A stretch of DNA of 7,266 bases from Paracoccaceae bacterium (GCA_020832725.1 JAFIEC010000175.1:1-7266); one strand, 5' to 3'. Positions 1 to 5,630 are shown, counted from the stretch's first letter. Notes: generated by a model not told the origin, from the letters alone. Numbers and translations: made by a program.

Positions 1-981
1 CTCGGCCACGGGCCGGGCGTTGCTCAGCTCCACATAGTCGGTGTAGTCGATGCCATCATCGGCCAGACGCTCGGAGAAGTTGACGCAGATGCGGGGGCTG
101 GCGCTGTCGGTCTCGATATCATGCCCGGTCACCCGGAACCCGTAGAGCGACACGACCCGGTCCAGCCGCACGGCGATCGAAGCCGACGGTGCCGTCGCCT
201 GGGCCAGCCGCAGGGCGGGCACCGCAAGACGCCCCTGTCCCTGTCCCTCAAGCGCGGAGGCAAGGCTCACCAGCGCTTCGGCGGCAAGCGCCGGACGGTC
301 GGCGCGAAGATAGGCGTTGGCCGCGGCGGCGGCGGCATCGGTGAATGCCACGCGCTGGTTCACGCCCTGCTGCTCTGCCCGCTCCAGCCCGAAATCGGCC
401 AGCCGCGCCCAGGTCTCGGCCCTGTCGGACAAGGCCACGGCCGCGCGCAGGAACCACAACGCGCTGTCGCCATTGCCCGCGCGGCGTGCGGATTCGGCGG
501 CACTCAGAAAATCCTCCTCCGTCCACTGGTCCGCCGGATAGCGGCGACCGAAATCGGTCGCGGCATCGCGCGCGGCCCGCAGAAGACCGGGTGGCAGGAA
601 TCCCAGATCCTCGGCCCGGGAGGGAGCCGCTGCCAGCACGGCGGAATCCGTCTCGAGGACACGCGCTGAAAGCGCGCCTTCGAAGGCGCTCATCTCGCCG
701 ACGGCCCGCTTTGGAAAGCAACTTCCGTTGCGCTGGTTGAAGGTGAAGGCCGCGCAGGAGGGATCCGCAAGGCAGATGGCCTCGCATTGCGCGTATGTGG
801 TGTCGAGGACGGTCCGGATGTCATTGCCGAACAGATCGACATTCTGCATCACGACCGCCCGACGCTCGGGCACCGGATCGGCGACACGCTGCGCATGGGC
901 CGCAGAGAAGGACAGCACCACGGAGGCAGCCAGGCCCGCGACAAGTGCCAGGACACGCGGACGCGCGGTGCTTTTCGACAT
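1..981 (-). CDS. Alpha-2-macroglobulin family protein, N-terminal part (partial)
   Basis: The reading frame starts at ATG 981 and stays open to the left edge (327 codons), so the 3' part is missing. Residues 1-30 form a signal peptide (basic start, hydrophobic core, AHA before the predicted cut). There is no lipobox cysteine, so a soluble periplasmic product is expected rather than a YfhM-type lipoprotein. Residues about 43-93 resemble a PAN/apple domain: Cys66, Cys70, Cys76 and Cys88, with the pattern CxAFTFNxRxxxCFPK. An Ala-rich helical stretch follows (about 120-265), then a segment near residue 290 (RICVNFSERL) that looks like the start of the macroglobulin domains. I know this layout from alpha-2-macroglobulin-like proteins of Rhodobacteraceae, which are thought to trap proteases in the periplasm, often beside a PBP1C gene. 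The thioester region and any pbpC lie outside the window. A ribosome-binding site GGGGAG sits 8 nt before the ATG. Family assignment is from remembered resemblance. Confidence 0.8.
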   Translation of the reverse strand, partial: MSKSTARPRVLALVAGLAASVVLSFSAAHAQRVADPVPERRAVVMQNVDLFGNDIRTVLDTTYAQCEAICLADPSCAAFTFNQRNGSCFPKRAVGEMSAFEGALSARVLETDSAVLAAAPSRAEDLGFLPPGLLRAARDAATDFGRRYPADQWTEEDFLSAAESARRAGNGDSALWFLRAAVALSDRAETWARLADFGLERAEQQGVNQRVAFTDAAAAAANAYLRADRPALAAEALVSLASALEGQGQGRLAVPALRLAQATAPSASIAVRLDRVVSLYGFRVTGHDIETDSASPRICVNFSERLADDGIDYTDYVELSNARPVAE

Positions 982-983
982 GC

Positions 984-1001
984 GGCAAACTCCCCTTTGC
1001 C
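984..1001 (-). promoter_or_regulatory. Stem-loop presenting the ribosome-binding site of the alpha-2-macroglobulin gene
   Basis: On the minus strand the leader reads GGCAAA-GGGGAG-TTTGCC, ending 2 nt before the ATG at 981. The arms are a perfect 6-bp inverted repeat and the 6-nt loop is exactly the purine-rich ribosome-binding site. A seventh U·G pair could extend the stem. A loop-displayed site may ease or limit ribosome access; the sequence does not say which. Confidence 0.45.
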
Positions 1002-1059
1002 ATCCACGCTGCCACAGCGCGGCTATTCTCGCAACGCCTGGCACCGCCTGCGGGCCGAC

Positions 1060-1088
1060 TTGCGCGACGCGCCCCCCGATGGGATAGG
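1060..1088 (+). promoter_or_regulatory. Candidate promoter for the thiolase/msrC operon
   Basis: TTGCGC (1060-1065) and GATAGG (1083-1088) are separated by 17 nt. The -35 has the TTG core and the -10 matches TATAAT at three positions (ATA). Transcription would begin near 1095, giving a leader of about 24 nt that holds the ribosome-binding site GGGAGA (1107-1112) ahead of ATG 1119. This is pattern matching only; alphaproteobacterial -10 boxes are loose. Confidence 0.35.
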
Positions 1089-1118
1089 GGGACAGGCAGT
1101 TGCGACGGGAGAATTGCG

Positions 1119-2297
1119 ATGCAGGATGTCGTCATCGTCGGTGCCGCCCGCACCGCCATGGGGGGCTTTCAGGGCGTGTTCTCGCCGCTCACGGCCCCCG
1201 CTCTGGGCGGCGAGGCGATCCGCGCCGCCCTGGTCGGGGCCGGAGCAGCACCGGAGCATGTGGACGAGCTCATCATGGGATGCGTCCTGCCCGCGGGTCA
1301 GGGCCAGGCCCCCGCACGGCAGGCGGGCTTTGCCGCAGGACTGGGCGATGGGGTTCCGGCCACGACGCTCAACAAGATGTGCGGATCGGGCATGAAGGCC
1401 GCCATGATCGCCCTTGATCAGATTGCGCTGGGCCGCAGCGGGATGATTGTCGCGGGCGGCATGGAGAGCATGACCAACGCACCCTATCTGTTGCCCAAGA
1501 TGCGGGCGGGCGCGCGCATCGGCCATGGCGCGGTGATCGACCACATGTTCCTCGACGGGCTGGAGGACGCCTATGACAAGGGGCGGTTGATGGGTACCTT
1601 CGCCGAGGATTGCGCGGGCCATTTCCAGTTCACCCGCGAGGCGCAGGACGAATATGCCCTGGACTCCCTCTCGGCGGCTCTGCGCGCCGAGGCCGAAGGG
1701 GCCTTTGCCACCGAGATCGCGCCGGTCATCGTGCCCGGCCGCAAGGGTGAGACAACGGTGGCGACCGACGAGCAGCCCGCCTCGGCCCGACCCGAGAAGA
1801 TCCCGCAGCTCAAGCCCGCATTCCGCAAGGACGGCACTGTCACCGCCGCCAACGCCTCCTCGATCTCTGACGGGGCGGCGGCGCTGGTGCTGGCCGCACG
1901 TGGCCGGGCCGAGGCACTGGACCTTCCGGTTCGGGCGCGGGTGATGGGACATGCCAGCCATGCCCAGGCCCCGGGCTGGTTCACCACCGCCCCCGTGCCC
2001 GCCGCACGCAAGCTGCTGGATGCGCTGGGATGGACGATCGCCGATGTGGACCTGTGGGAGGTGAACGAGGCCTTTGCCGTGGTGCCGATGGCCTTCATGC
2101 ACGAAATGGGACTGCCGCGCGACGTGGTCAACGTGAACGGGGGGGCCTGCGCGCTGGGCCATCCCATCGGCGCATCAGGTGCGCGGATAATCGTCACCCT
2201 TCTGCATGCGCTCGAGGCGCGCGGGCTGAAACGCGGGCTTGCCGCCATCTGCATCGGCGGTGGCGAGGGCACGGCCATCGCCATCGAACGGCCATGA
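1119..2297 (+). CDS. Acetyl-CoA C-acetyltransferase (thiolase)
   Basis: This 392-residue protein is a full-length thiolase of the degradative/biosynthetic acetoacetyl-CoA type, which condenses two acetyl-CoA or cleaves acetoacetyl-CoA in the cytosol. The whole catalytic set is present: nucleophile Cys88 in NKMCGSGMKA, Asn316 in VNEAFAV, His348 in GGACALGHPIGASG, and Cys378 in CIGGGEG. These match the Zoogloea ramigera enzyme (Cys89, Asn316, His348, Cys378) almost number for number. The thiolase N-domain covers about 1-262 and the C-domain about 270-391. The start is ATG 1119, with GGGAGA 6 nt upstream and the usual opening MQDVVIVGAARTA; the frame is open upstream to 795 but that part is not thiolase-like. 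The segment GRLMGTFAEDCA differs from the MGxTAENVA of PhaA/AtoB-type enzymes, so substrate preference is uncertain (short- or medium-chain 3-ketoacyl-CoA). It is not next to phaB or other PHB genes. The stop overlaps the next start. Confidence 0.95.
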   Translation: MQDVVIVGAARTAMGGFQGVFSPLTAPALGGEAIRAALVGAGAAPEHVDELIMGCVLPAGQGQAPARQAGFAAGLGDGVPATTLNKMCGSGMKAAMIALDQIALGRSGMIVAGGMESMTNAPYLLPKMRAGARIGHGAVIDHMFLDGLEDAYDKGRLMGTFAEDCAGHFQFTREAQDEYALDSLSAALRAEAEGAFATEIAPVIVPGRKGETTVATDEQPASARPEKIPQLKPAFRKDGTVTAANASSISDGAAALVLAARGRAEALDLPVRARVMGHASHAQAPGWFTTAPVPAARKLLDALGWTIADVDLWEVNEAFAVVPMAFMHEMGLPRDVVNVNGGACALGHPIGASGARIIVTLLHALEARGLKRGLAAICIGGGEGTAIAIERP

Positions 2298-2752
2298 GCC
2301 GCGTGGATTACGACGCGCTGGAGACCCGTGTCGCGGCGCTGGTCGCGGGAGAGAGGGACGAGGTGGCGCTCATGGCGACGCTTGCCTGCGAGCTTCACCA
2401 CAGCGACGATCGCTTCGACTGGACCGGCTTCTACCGGGTGACCGCGCCGGGAATGCTTACCGTCGGGCCATATCAGGGCGGGCATGGCTGCCTGCGCATT
2501 CCATTCGATCGGGGTGTCTGCGGAGCCGCCGCCCGCACGGGCGAGGTGCAGCTTGTCGCCGATGTCGAGGCCTTTCCCGGACATATCGCCTGTTCGGCGC
2601 GCACACGCTCGGAACTGGTAATCCCGGTCCGGGCAGGGTCGGGGCGGCTTCTGGGGGTGCTGGACATCGACAGCGACAACCCCGCCGCCTTTGATCACGA
2701 GGATGCGGCGCGGCTGGCCCGCATCCTGAAGCGGACCTTTGACATGATCTGA
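2294..2752 (+). CDS. msrC: Free methionine-(R)-sulfoxide reductase (GAF domain)
   Basis: The 152-residue product is one GAF domain of the fRMsr/YebR type. It reduces free (not peptide-bound) methionine-R-sulfoxide in the cytosol, with thioredoxin as the usual reductant. All three family cysteines are present: Cys66 (GCLRIP), Cys76 (RGVCG) and Cys100 (GHIAC). Their spacing of 10 and 24 is the same as in the yeast enzyme (Cys91, Cys101, Cys125). The substrate-binding acids are also present: Glu107 in SEL, and Asp124 and Asp126 in VLDIDSD. WTGFY near residue 43 and GPYQG at 58 are further family marks. Length is typical. The ATG shares four bases (ATGA) with the thiolase stop and lacks a strong ribosome-binding site, so translation is probably coupled to the thiolase. 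No functional reason for that pairing is visible. Confidence 0.93.
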   Translation: MSRVDYDALETRVAALVAGERDEVALMATLACELHHSDDRFDWTGFYRVTAPGMLTVGPYQGGHGCLRIPFDRGVCGAAARTGEVQLVADVEAFPGHIACSARTRSELVIPVRAGSGRLLGVLDIDSDNPAAFDHEDAARLARILKRTFDMI

Positions 2753-2798
2753 CCGCCACGCTTTCGCCGCATTCCTGTACATGATGTGGAAACCATCA

Positions 2799-2815
2799 GC
2801 CCCCACAAGAGGGGC
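2799..2815 (+). other. Small GC-rich stem-loop between msrC and the Hint gene
   Basis: GCCCC (2799-2803) and GGGGC (2811-2815) form a perfect 5-bp stem with a 7-nt loop. It lies about 45 nt after the msrC stop and about 30 nt before the preferred Hint-gene start. No T-run follows, so it is not a classic intrinsic terminator. It could end the operon poorly or be a leader structure. The rest of this 94-nt gap shows nothing I can name. Confidence 0.25.
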
Positions 2816-2846
2816 AGGCGAGCAATGCAGCGGTGTGAGGCAGACC

Positions 2847-3824
2847 GTGATCAATGTCACCATATACGAGGTGTCGAACAGCTACGTTTCGGCAGGATCG
2901 GATACATCGATACTGGGCCTGTTCCAGATGACGATCACCGATGACGACCCGTTCCTTCACGCGAACGAGGCGATCGACCCCGGCTCGCCGCAGAACATCA
3001 CTGTCGCCGGGCAGGGTGCGGTCACGGCCTACCAGTTCGTCTATGATGACGTCATCCGCTGGCGCAATCCGGGCGGATGGAAGAACGAGACGGTCAAGAC
3101 CTTCCAGCTTGTCATAGACAACCAGGTGCGCTCGTTCATCATGAACGATTCGGGCGGCTCGATTTCGGGCATGCAGGTGGGCAGCCAGGTACAGCTGCGC
3201 AGCTTCAGCGACTTCACCACAATTCCCTATTCAGCCTTCCCCTGCTTTGTCTCCGGCACCCTGATCGACACCGCCGAGGGCCCCCTCCCGGTGGAAGTCC
3301 TGCGCCCGGGCGATCTGATCATCACCATGGACAACGGTGCCCGCCCCCTGCGCTGGGTCGGGGCCTCGCGGGTGTCGCGGGCGCGGCTTCATGCCGAACC
3401 CGATCTTGCTCCTGTCCGGCTGGAGGCGGGCAGCATGGGCGGGGGCCTGCCGCTGCGTCCGCTGCAGGTTTCGCCCCAGCACAGGGTCTTGCTGCAGGGC
3501 TGGCAGCTGGCCCTCCATTTCGGGCTCGAGGCGGGGCTGGCCCCCGCCCGCGGGCTGCTGGGCTGGCCCGGCGTAACCCAGCAGGCACCCGAGGGCGACG
3601 TGACGTACTGGCACCTGATGTTCGACCGCCACGAGGTGATCTTCTCCGAAGGCCTTCCCACCGAAAGCTTCTATCTGGGCGAGACAATCCGGCGCGGGCT
3701 TCCGCCGCAACAGCTTGGAGAGATCCTCCGCCTCTTTCCCGACCTTGCCGAAGCACCGCAGGAACCCGCGCGCCCGCTGCTGCGGGTGAACGAGACGCGC
3801 AGCCTCAGCCCGCAAGCGGCCTGA
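2847..3824 (+). CDS. Hint_2 (hedgehog/intein-type) domain protein with unknown N-terminal domain
   Basis: From GTG 2847 the product is 325 residues. Residues about 132-280 match the Hint_2 family, common and multi-copy in Rhodobacteraceae. Visible marks are the PCFVSGTLI entry with Cys133 in the splicing-nucleophile position, a PVEVLRPGDLI block, SPQHRVLL with His212 in the block-B position, and the late signature HLMFDRHEVIFSEGLPTESFYLG. There is no C-terminal His-Asn splice junction or C-extein, so at most N-terminal autocleavage is plausible. Residues 1-131 (beta-rich, Asp/Asn/Gly-rich) are unrecognised; no signal peptide is seen. In-frame ATGs at 2781 and 2784 exist, but GTG 2847 has GAGG 6 nt upstream while the ATGs have no ribosome-binding site. 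The 5' part is lower in GC than the Hint part. The 3' end overlaps the convergent sulfotransferase gene by 20 bp. The cellular role of this family is not established to my knowledge. Confidence 0.85.
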   Translation: MINVTIYEVSNSYVSAGSDTSILGLFQMTITDDDPFLHANEAIDPGSPQNITVAGQGAVTAYQFVYDDVIRWRNPGGWKNETVKTFQLVIDNQVRSFIMNDSGGSISGMQVGSQVQLRSFSDFTTIPYSAFPCFVSGTLIDTAEGPLPVEVLRPGDLIITMDNGARPLRWVGASRVSRARLHAEPDLAPVRLEAGSMGGGLPLRPLQVSPQHRVLLQGWQLALHFGLEAGLAPARGLLGWPGVTQQAPEGDVTYWHLMFDRHEVIFSEGLPTESFYLGETIRRGLPPQQLGEILRLFPDLAEAPQEPARPLLRVNETRSLSPQAA

Positions 3825-3825
3825 G
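3804..3825. terminator. Possible bidirectional stem-loop at the convergent gene overlap
   Basis: CTCAG (3804-3808) pairs with CTGAG (3821-3825). After one C-C mismatch, CCG (3810-3812) pairs with CGG (3817-3819) around a 4-nt loop. The arms contain the two opposing stop codons (3805-3807 on minus, 3822-3824 on plus). There is no T-tract on either side, so termination activity is a guess from position and symmetry. Confidence 0.3.
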
Positions 3826-4533
3826 CGCGCGCGCGCGCAGCGCCTCGAAGGCGGGCATTCCGGCCTCGGCCAGATCGTGCAATGCCCCCGCCAGTTCCGG
3901 CAGCGGCCCCTCGGCGCCGTCAAACCCGGTGGAGCGATGCACCGACGCATACCAATGCGCGGCCCAGACCCCGTCCTCGGCCAGCCCGCCCGGCGACCAC
4001 CGCAGCATTGCCGGCACGAACTCCAGCCCCAGCGCGGCGCAAAGGGCGCGCAGATGTCCGCGCGGGTCGCGGCGCAGGTCCTCGCTGTCGAGCACTGGCA
4101 CGCTGTCCTGAAAGGCCGAGACCTCCTCGAACAGGCGCAGCTGGGTATCAAAACCCAGATCGTCGGGGCCGGGGTGCTCACGCCGGGCCGCATAGCTGGC
4201 CACAACCCGGGCGGGATGACGGATGAGAAAGGCGTGACGCACCCTGCGCATCCATCCGCGCGGCATCCCGGGCAGCATGTGGTGGACCATATGCTTCTGG
4301 TAGACATGCGCCCGCTCACCCGTGGCCGGGCCGTTCAGTCCCGTCGCGATCCGGGCAGGGTCGGTTTCGTGGGCCGCAATGATCTCGGCGCGCATCGGAT
4401 GTTCCGCCCCCGTTGCAGCGAGGTAGGCCGCGTAGAACGGCTCGTCCATCACCGCGCAATCGCCCCGTGCGGCAAAGCTGTACATCATCGCGGTCGAAAG
4501 GTTCCGCGGCCCCGACCACATCGCGATATGCAT
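3805..4533 (-). CDS. Sulfotransferase-family protein (Sulfotransfer_5-like)
   Basis: The 242-residue product opens with MHIAMWSGPRNLSTAMM, the P-loop-like 5'-phosphosulfate-binding motif of small bacterial sulfotransferase-like proteins (residues 6-16). LIRHPARVVASY (103-114) fits the 3'-phosphate-binding strand and helix. QKHMVHHM (79-86) and MDEPFYAAYL (29-38) are also typical of the family. These proteins are predicted to use PAPS, but their acceptor substrates are unknown, and some databases call them branched-chain aminotransferase-like or simply hypothetical. I chose ATG 4533 because GGGAGG lies 5 nt upstream and the family begins there; a GTG at 4563 in frame would add ten non-conserved residues. 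The gene is divergent from msrA and convergent, with overlap, to the Hint gene. Its last codons run through a (GC)7 tract. No PAPS-synthesis gene is in view. Confidence 0.82.
   Translation of the reverse strand: MHIAMWSGPRNLSTAMMYSFAARGDCAVMDEPFYAAYLAATGAEHPMRAEIIAAHETDPARIATGLNGPATGERAHVYQKHMVHHMLPGMPRGWMRRVRHAFLIRHPARVVASYAARREHPGPDDLGFDTQLRLFEEVSAFQDSVPVLDSEDLRRDPRGHLRALCAALGLEFVPAMLRWSPGGLAEDGVWAAHWYASVHRSTGFDGAEGPLPELAGALHDLAEAGMPAFEALRARALRPLAG
3825..3838. repeat. (GC)7 dinucleotide tract
   Basis: Fourteen bases of uninterrupted alternating G and C begin directly after the Hint-gene stop codon. They lie within the 3' end of the sulfotransferase gene, where they encode part of LRARALRPLAG. 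Such tracts can slip in replication and can adopt Z-DNA under negative supercoiling. Confidence 0.9.
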
Positions 4534-4556
4534 CCCCGCCTCCCTGCCCGGCTTCG

Positions 4557-4615
4557 CCGCCACTCACGGCCATTTCACTTGCCCGGCGCGGCGCGCGGGT
4601 CAAGATGAGTGGCGG
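4557..4615. repeat. Perfect 10-bp inverted repeat in the sulfotransferase/msrA divergent region
   Basis: CCGCCACTCA (4557-4566) and TGAGTGGCGG (4606-4615) are exact reverse complements separated by 39 nt. Read in the direction of each gene, the same TGAGTGGCGG therefore occurs in both leaders: 23 nt before the sulfotransferase ATG (4533) and 6 nt before the first msrA ATG (4622). This could be a pair of operator half-sites, a looping site or an RNA-level leader motif. Confidence 0.5.
4574..4603 (-). promoter_or_regulatory. Candidate sulfotransferase-gene promoter
   Basis: On the minus strand TTGACC (4603-4598) matches five of six -35 consensus bases. The spaced -10 region 17-18 nt on (AAGTGA or AGTGAA, 4580-4574) is poor. 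On the plus strand TTGCCC (4579-4584), with AAGATG (4602-4607) 17 nt on, could serve msrA, so the two candidates would occupy the same DNA. Both are pattern matches only. Confidence 0.28.
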
Positions 4616-4621
4616 GCAGAA

Positions 4622-5290
4622 ATGGGGGGTTCCATGTCGTCGCTGAAACTCTTTCTCGTGATCACGGTCGTTGCCTTCGGCATGGCCATCAGCGGGGCGC
4701 GGGCCGATGCGCCCGCCCGCACAGGAACGATCATCCTTGCAGGGGGGTGCTTCTGGTGCGTCGAGGCCGATTTCGACAAGGTCGAGGGGGTGGTCGAAAC
4801 CATCTCCGGCTTCACCGGCGGCCATGTGGACAACCCCAGCTACCGGCAGGTGGTGGGCGGCGGCACCGGCCACCGCGAGGCGGTTCTTGTGCGCTATGAC
4901 AGCGATGTCACCGACTATCGCACATTGCTGGACCTGTTCTGGCGCAGCATCGACCCGACCGATGCGGGAGGGCAGTTCTGCGACCGCGGAGAGCCCTATA
5001 CCACCGCCGTATTCGTCCAGTCCGGGGCCGAGCGGCGGGCGGCAGAGGCCTCGCGCACAAGTGCTCAGGCCGCCCTCGGACAAACGATCGTCACCCCGAT
5101 CCTCGATGCAGCACCCTTTTTCGTGGCCGAGGACTACCATCAGGGCTACTGGCAATCGCGCAGCCTGATCCCCACGCGGTTCGGTCTGATCACCAAGGCC
5201 GAGGCCTACAAGCGCTATCGCGACGCCTGTGGCCGCAATGCCCGCCTGCGGGAGCTGTGGGGCAACGCCACACCCTTTGCCGGAGGGTGA
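4622..5290 (+). CDS. msrA: Peptide-methionine (S)-S-oxide reductase, exported
   Basis: The 222-residue product repairs methionine-S-sulfoxide in proteins. Residues about 6-30 form a signal peptide (SSLKLFLVI... hydrophobic core, then GARADA), so a periplasmic location is predicted. The MsrA domain follows: catalytic Cys43 in GGCFWCVEADF, Gly-rich GFTGGHV, TGHREAV (82-88), WRSIDPTDAGGQFCDRG with Cys120, EDYHQGYW, and a C-terminal resolving-type Cys203 in ACGRNARLRELWG. Cys46 two residues after FW replaces the Gly of E. coli MsrA (GCFWG), a feature I associate with exported MsrA forms. VVGGGTGH replaces the more usual VCSGxTGH, so that Cys is absent. Start choice is open: ATG 4622 or ATG 4634, the latter having a G6 run 4 nt upstream and giving a tidier signal peptide (MSSLKLFLVI). 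The stop is 5 bp from the convergent yggT stop. Confidence 0.95.
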   Translation: MGGSMSSLKLFLVITVVAFGMAISGARADAPARTGTIILAGGCFWCVEADFDKVEGVVETISGFTGGHVDNPSYRQVVGGGTGHREAVLVRYDSDVTDYRTLLDLFWRSIDPTDAGGQFCDRGEPYTTAVFVQSGAERRAAEASRTSAQAALGQTIVTPILDAAPFFVAEDYHQGYWQSRSLIPTRFGLITKAEAYKRYRDACGRNARLRELWGNATPFAGG

Positions 5291-5291
5291 G

Positions 5292-5305
5292 CGGCTCAGA
5301 AGCCG
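5292..5305. terminator. Weak stem-loop between msrA and the YggT gene
   Basis: CGGCT (5292-5296) and AGCCG (5301-5305) form a perfect 5-bp stem with a 4-nt loop in the space just after the msrA stop and over the YggT stop codon (5296-5298). No T-run follows on either strand. With only 5 bp between two convergent genes this is the only terminator-like element visible. Confidence 0.28.
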
Positions 5306-5580
5306 TAGAGGTTGTTCCGGATGACGATCCGCAGGGCATAGATCGCGATCAGCGCGACCAGAGGTGCGAAGTCGATGCCGCCGGTCGCCGGCAGAACCGA
5401 GCGGATACGCGAATACGCAGGCTCCAGAACGCGGTTCAGCCCGTCCCATATCTGCCCGACCAGCGGCTGCCGCAGGTTGAGCACGTTGAACATCACTAGC
5501 CAGCTGATGATGATATGGGCGATGATCACGAACCAGATCACGTCCAGTACCAACAGCACGATCTCGAGCAGGGAAGTCAT
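5296..5580 (-). CDS. YggT family integral membrane protein
   Basis: The 94-residue product has the family's length and layout. One long hydrophobic segment (about 5-31, rich in Ile/Val/Leu) is followed by the conserved cytoplasm-side stretch with VLNLRQPLV...LNRVLEPAYSRIRSVLP (about 33-65). GGIDFAPLVALIAIYALRIVI (67-87) is a second membrane segment with the hallmark G-G-x-D-F/L-x-P motif. YggT-family proteins are inner-membrane proteins linked to osmotic tolerance in E. coli and, as YlmG, to cell division or thylakoid organisation in Gram-positives and plastids; the molecular role is unclear. The start ATG has AGGA 6 nt upstream. It is convergent with msrA and divergent from the thioesterase gene. 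Confidence 0.92.
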   Translation of the reverse strand: MTSLLEIVLLVLDVIWFVIIAHIIISWLVMFNVLNLRQPLVGQIWDGLNRVLEPAYSRIRSVLPATGGIDFAPLVALIAIYALRIVIRNNLYGF

Positions 5581-5630
5581 GATCCGTCCTTTTTCGGCCC
5601 GGTCGGAGAGGTAAGGGCCGCGGCCCGGAA

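Noticed and set aside
121..669. Plus-strand open frame opposite the alpha-2-macroglobulin gene
   Set aside because: Arg/Gly/Pro-rich shadow of the minus-strand gene, which has a signal peptide, ribosome-binding site and domain signature.
795..1118. N-terminal extension of the thiolase frame up to 795
   Set aside because: The extension overlaps the divergent gene, is Arg/Ala-rich, and the ribosome-binding site and family start point to ATG 1119.
1023..2162. Long minus-strand open frame (379 codons) opposite the thiolase gene
   Set aside because: The thiolase on the plus strand has all its catalytic motifs. The antisense translation is rich in His/Arg/Gly with no family resemblance, the usual shadow of GC-rich codon use.
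2781..2846. Longer Hint-protein start at ATG 2781 or 2784
   Set aside because: No ribosome-binding site precedes these ATGs. The added residues look like translated leader containing a stem-loop, whereas GTG 2847 has GAGG at good spacing.
1571..2863. Minus-strand open frame of 430 codons across the thiolase and msrC genes
   Set aside because: It is antisense to two clearly functional genes, spans their junction, and its translation is low-complexity Ala/Arg/Ser/Pro.
2847..3824. A splicing intein inserted in a host gene
   Set aside because: There is no C-terminal splice junction (His-Asn followed by Cys/Ser/Thr) and no C-extein; the protein ends soon after the Hint_2 signature.
3231..4319. 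Minus-strand open frame of 362 codons over the Hint gene and part of the sulfotransferase gene
   Set aside because: It lies out of frame with the sulfotransferase gene, crosses the convergent junction, and carries no recognisable motif.
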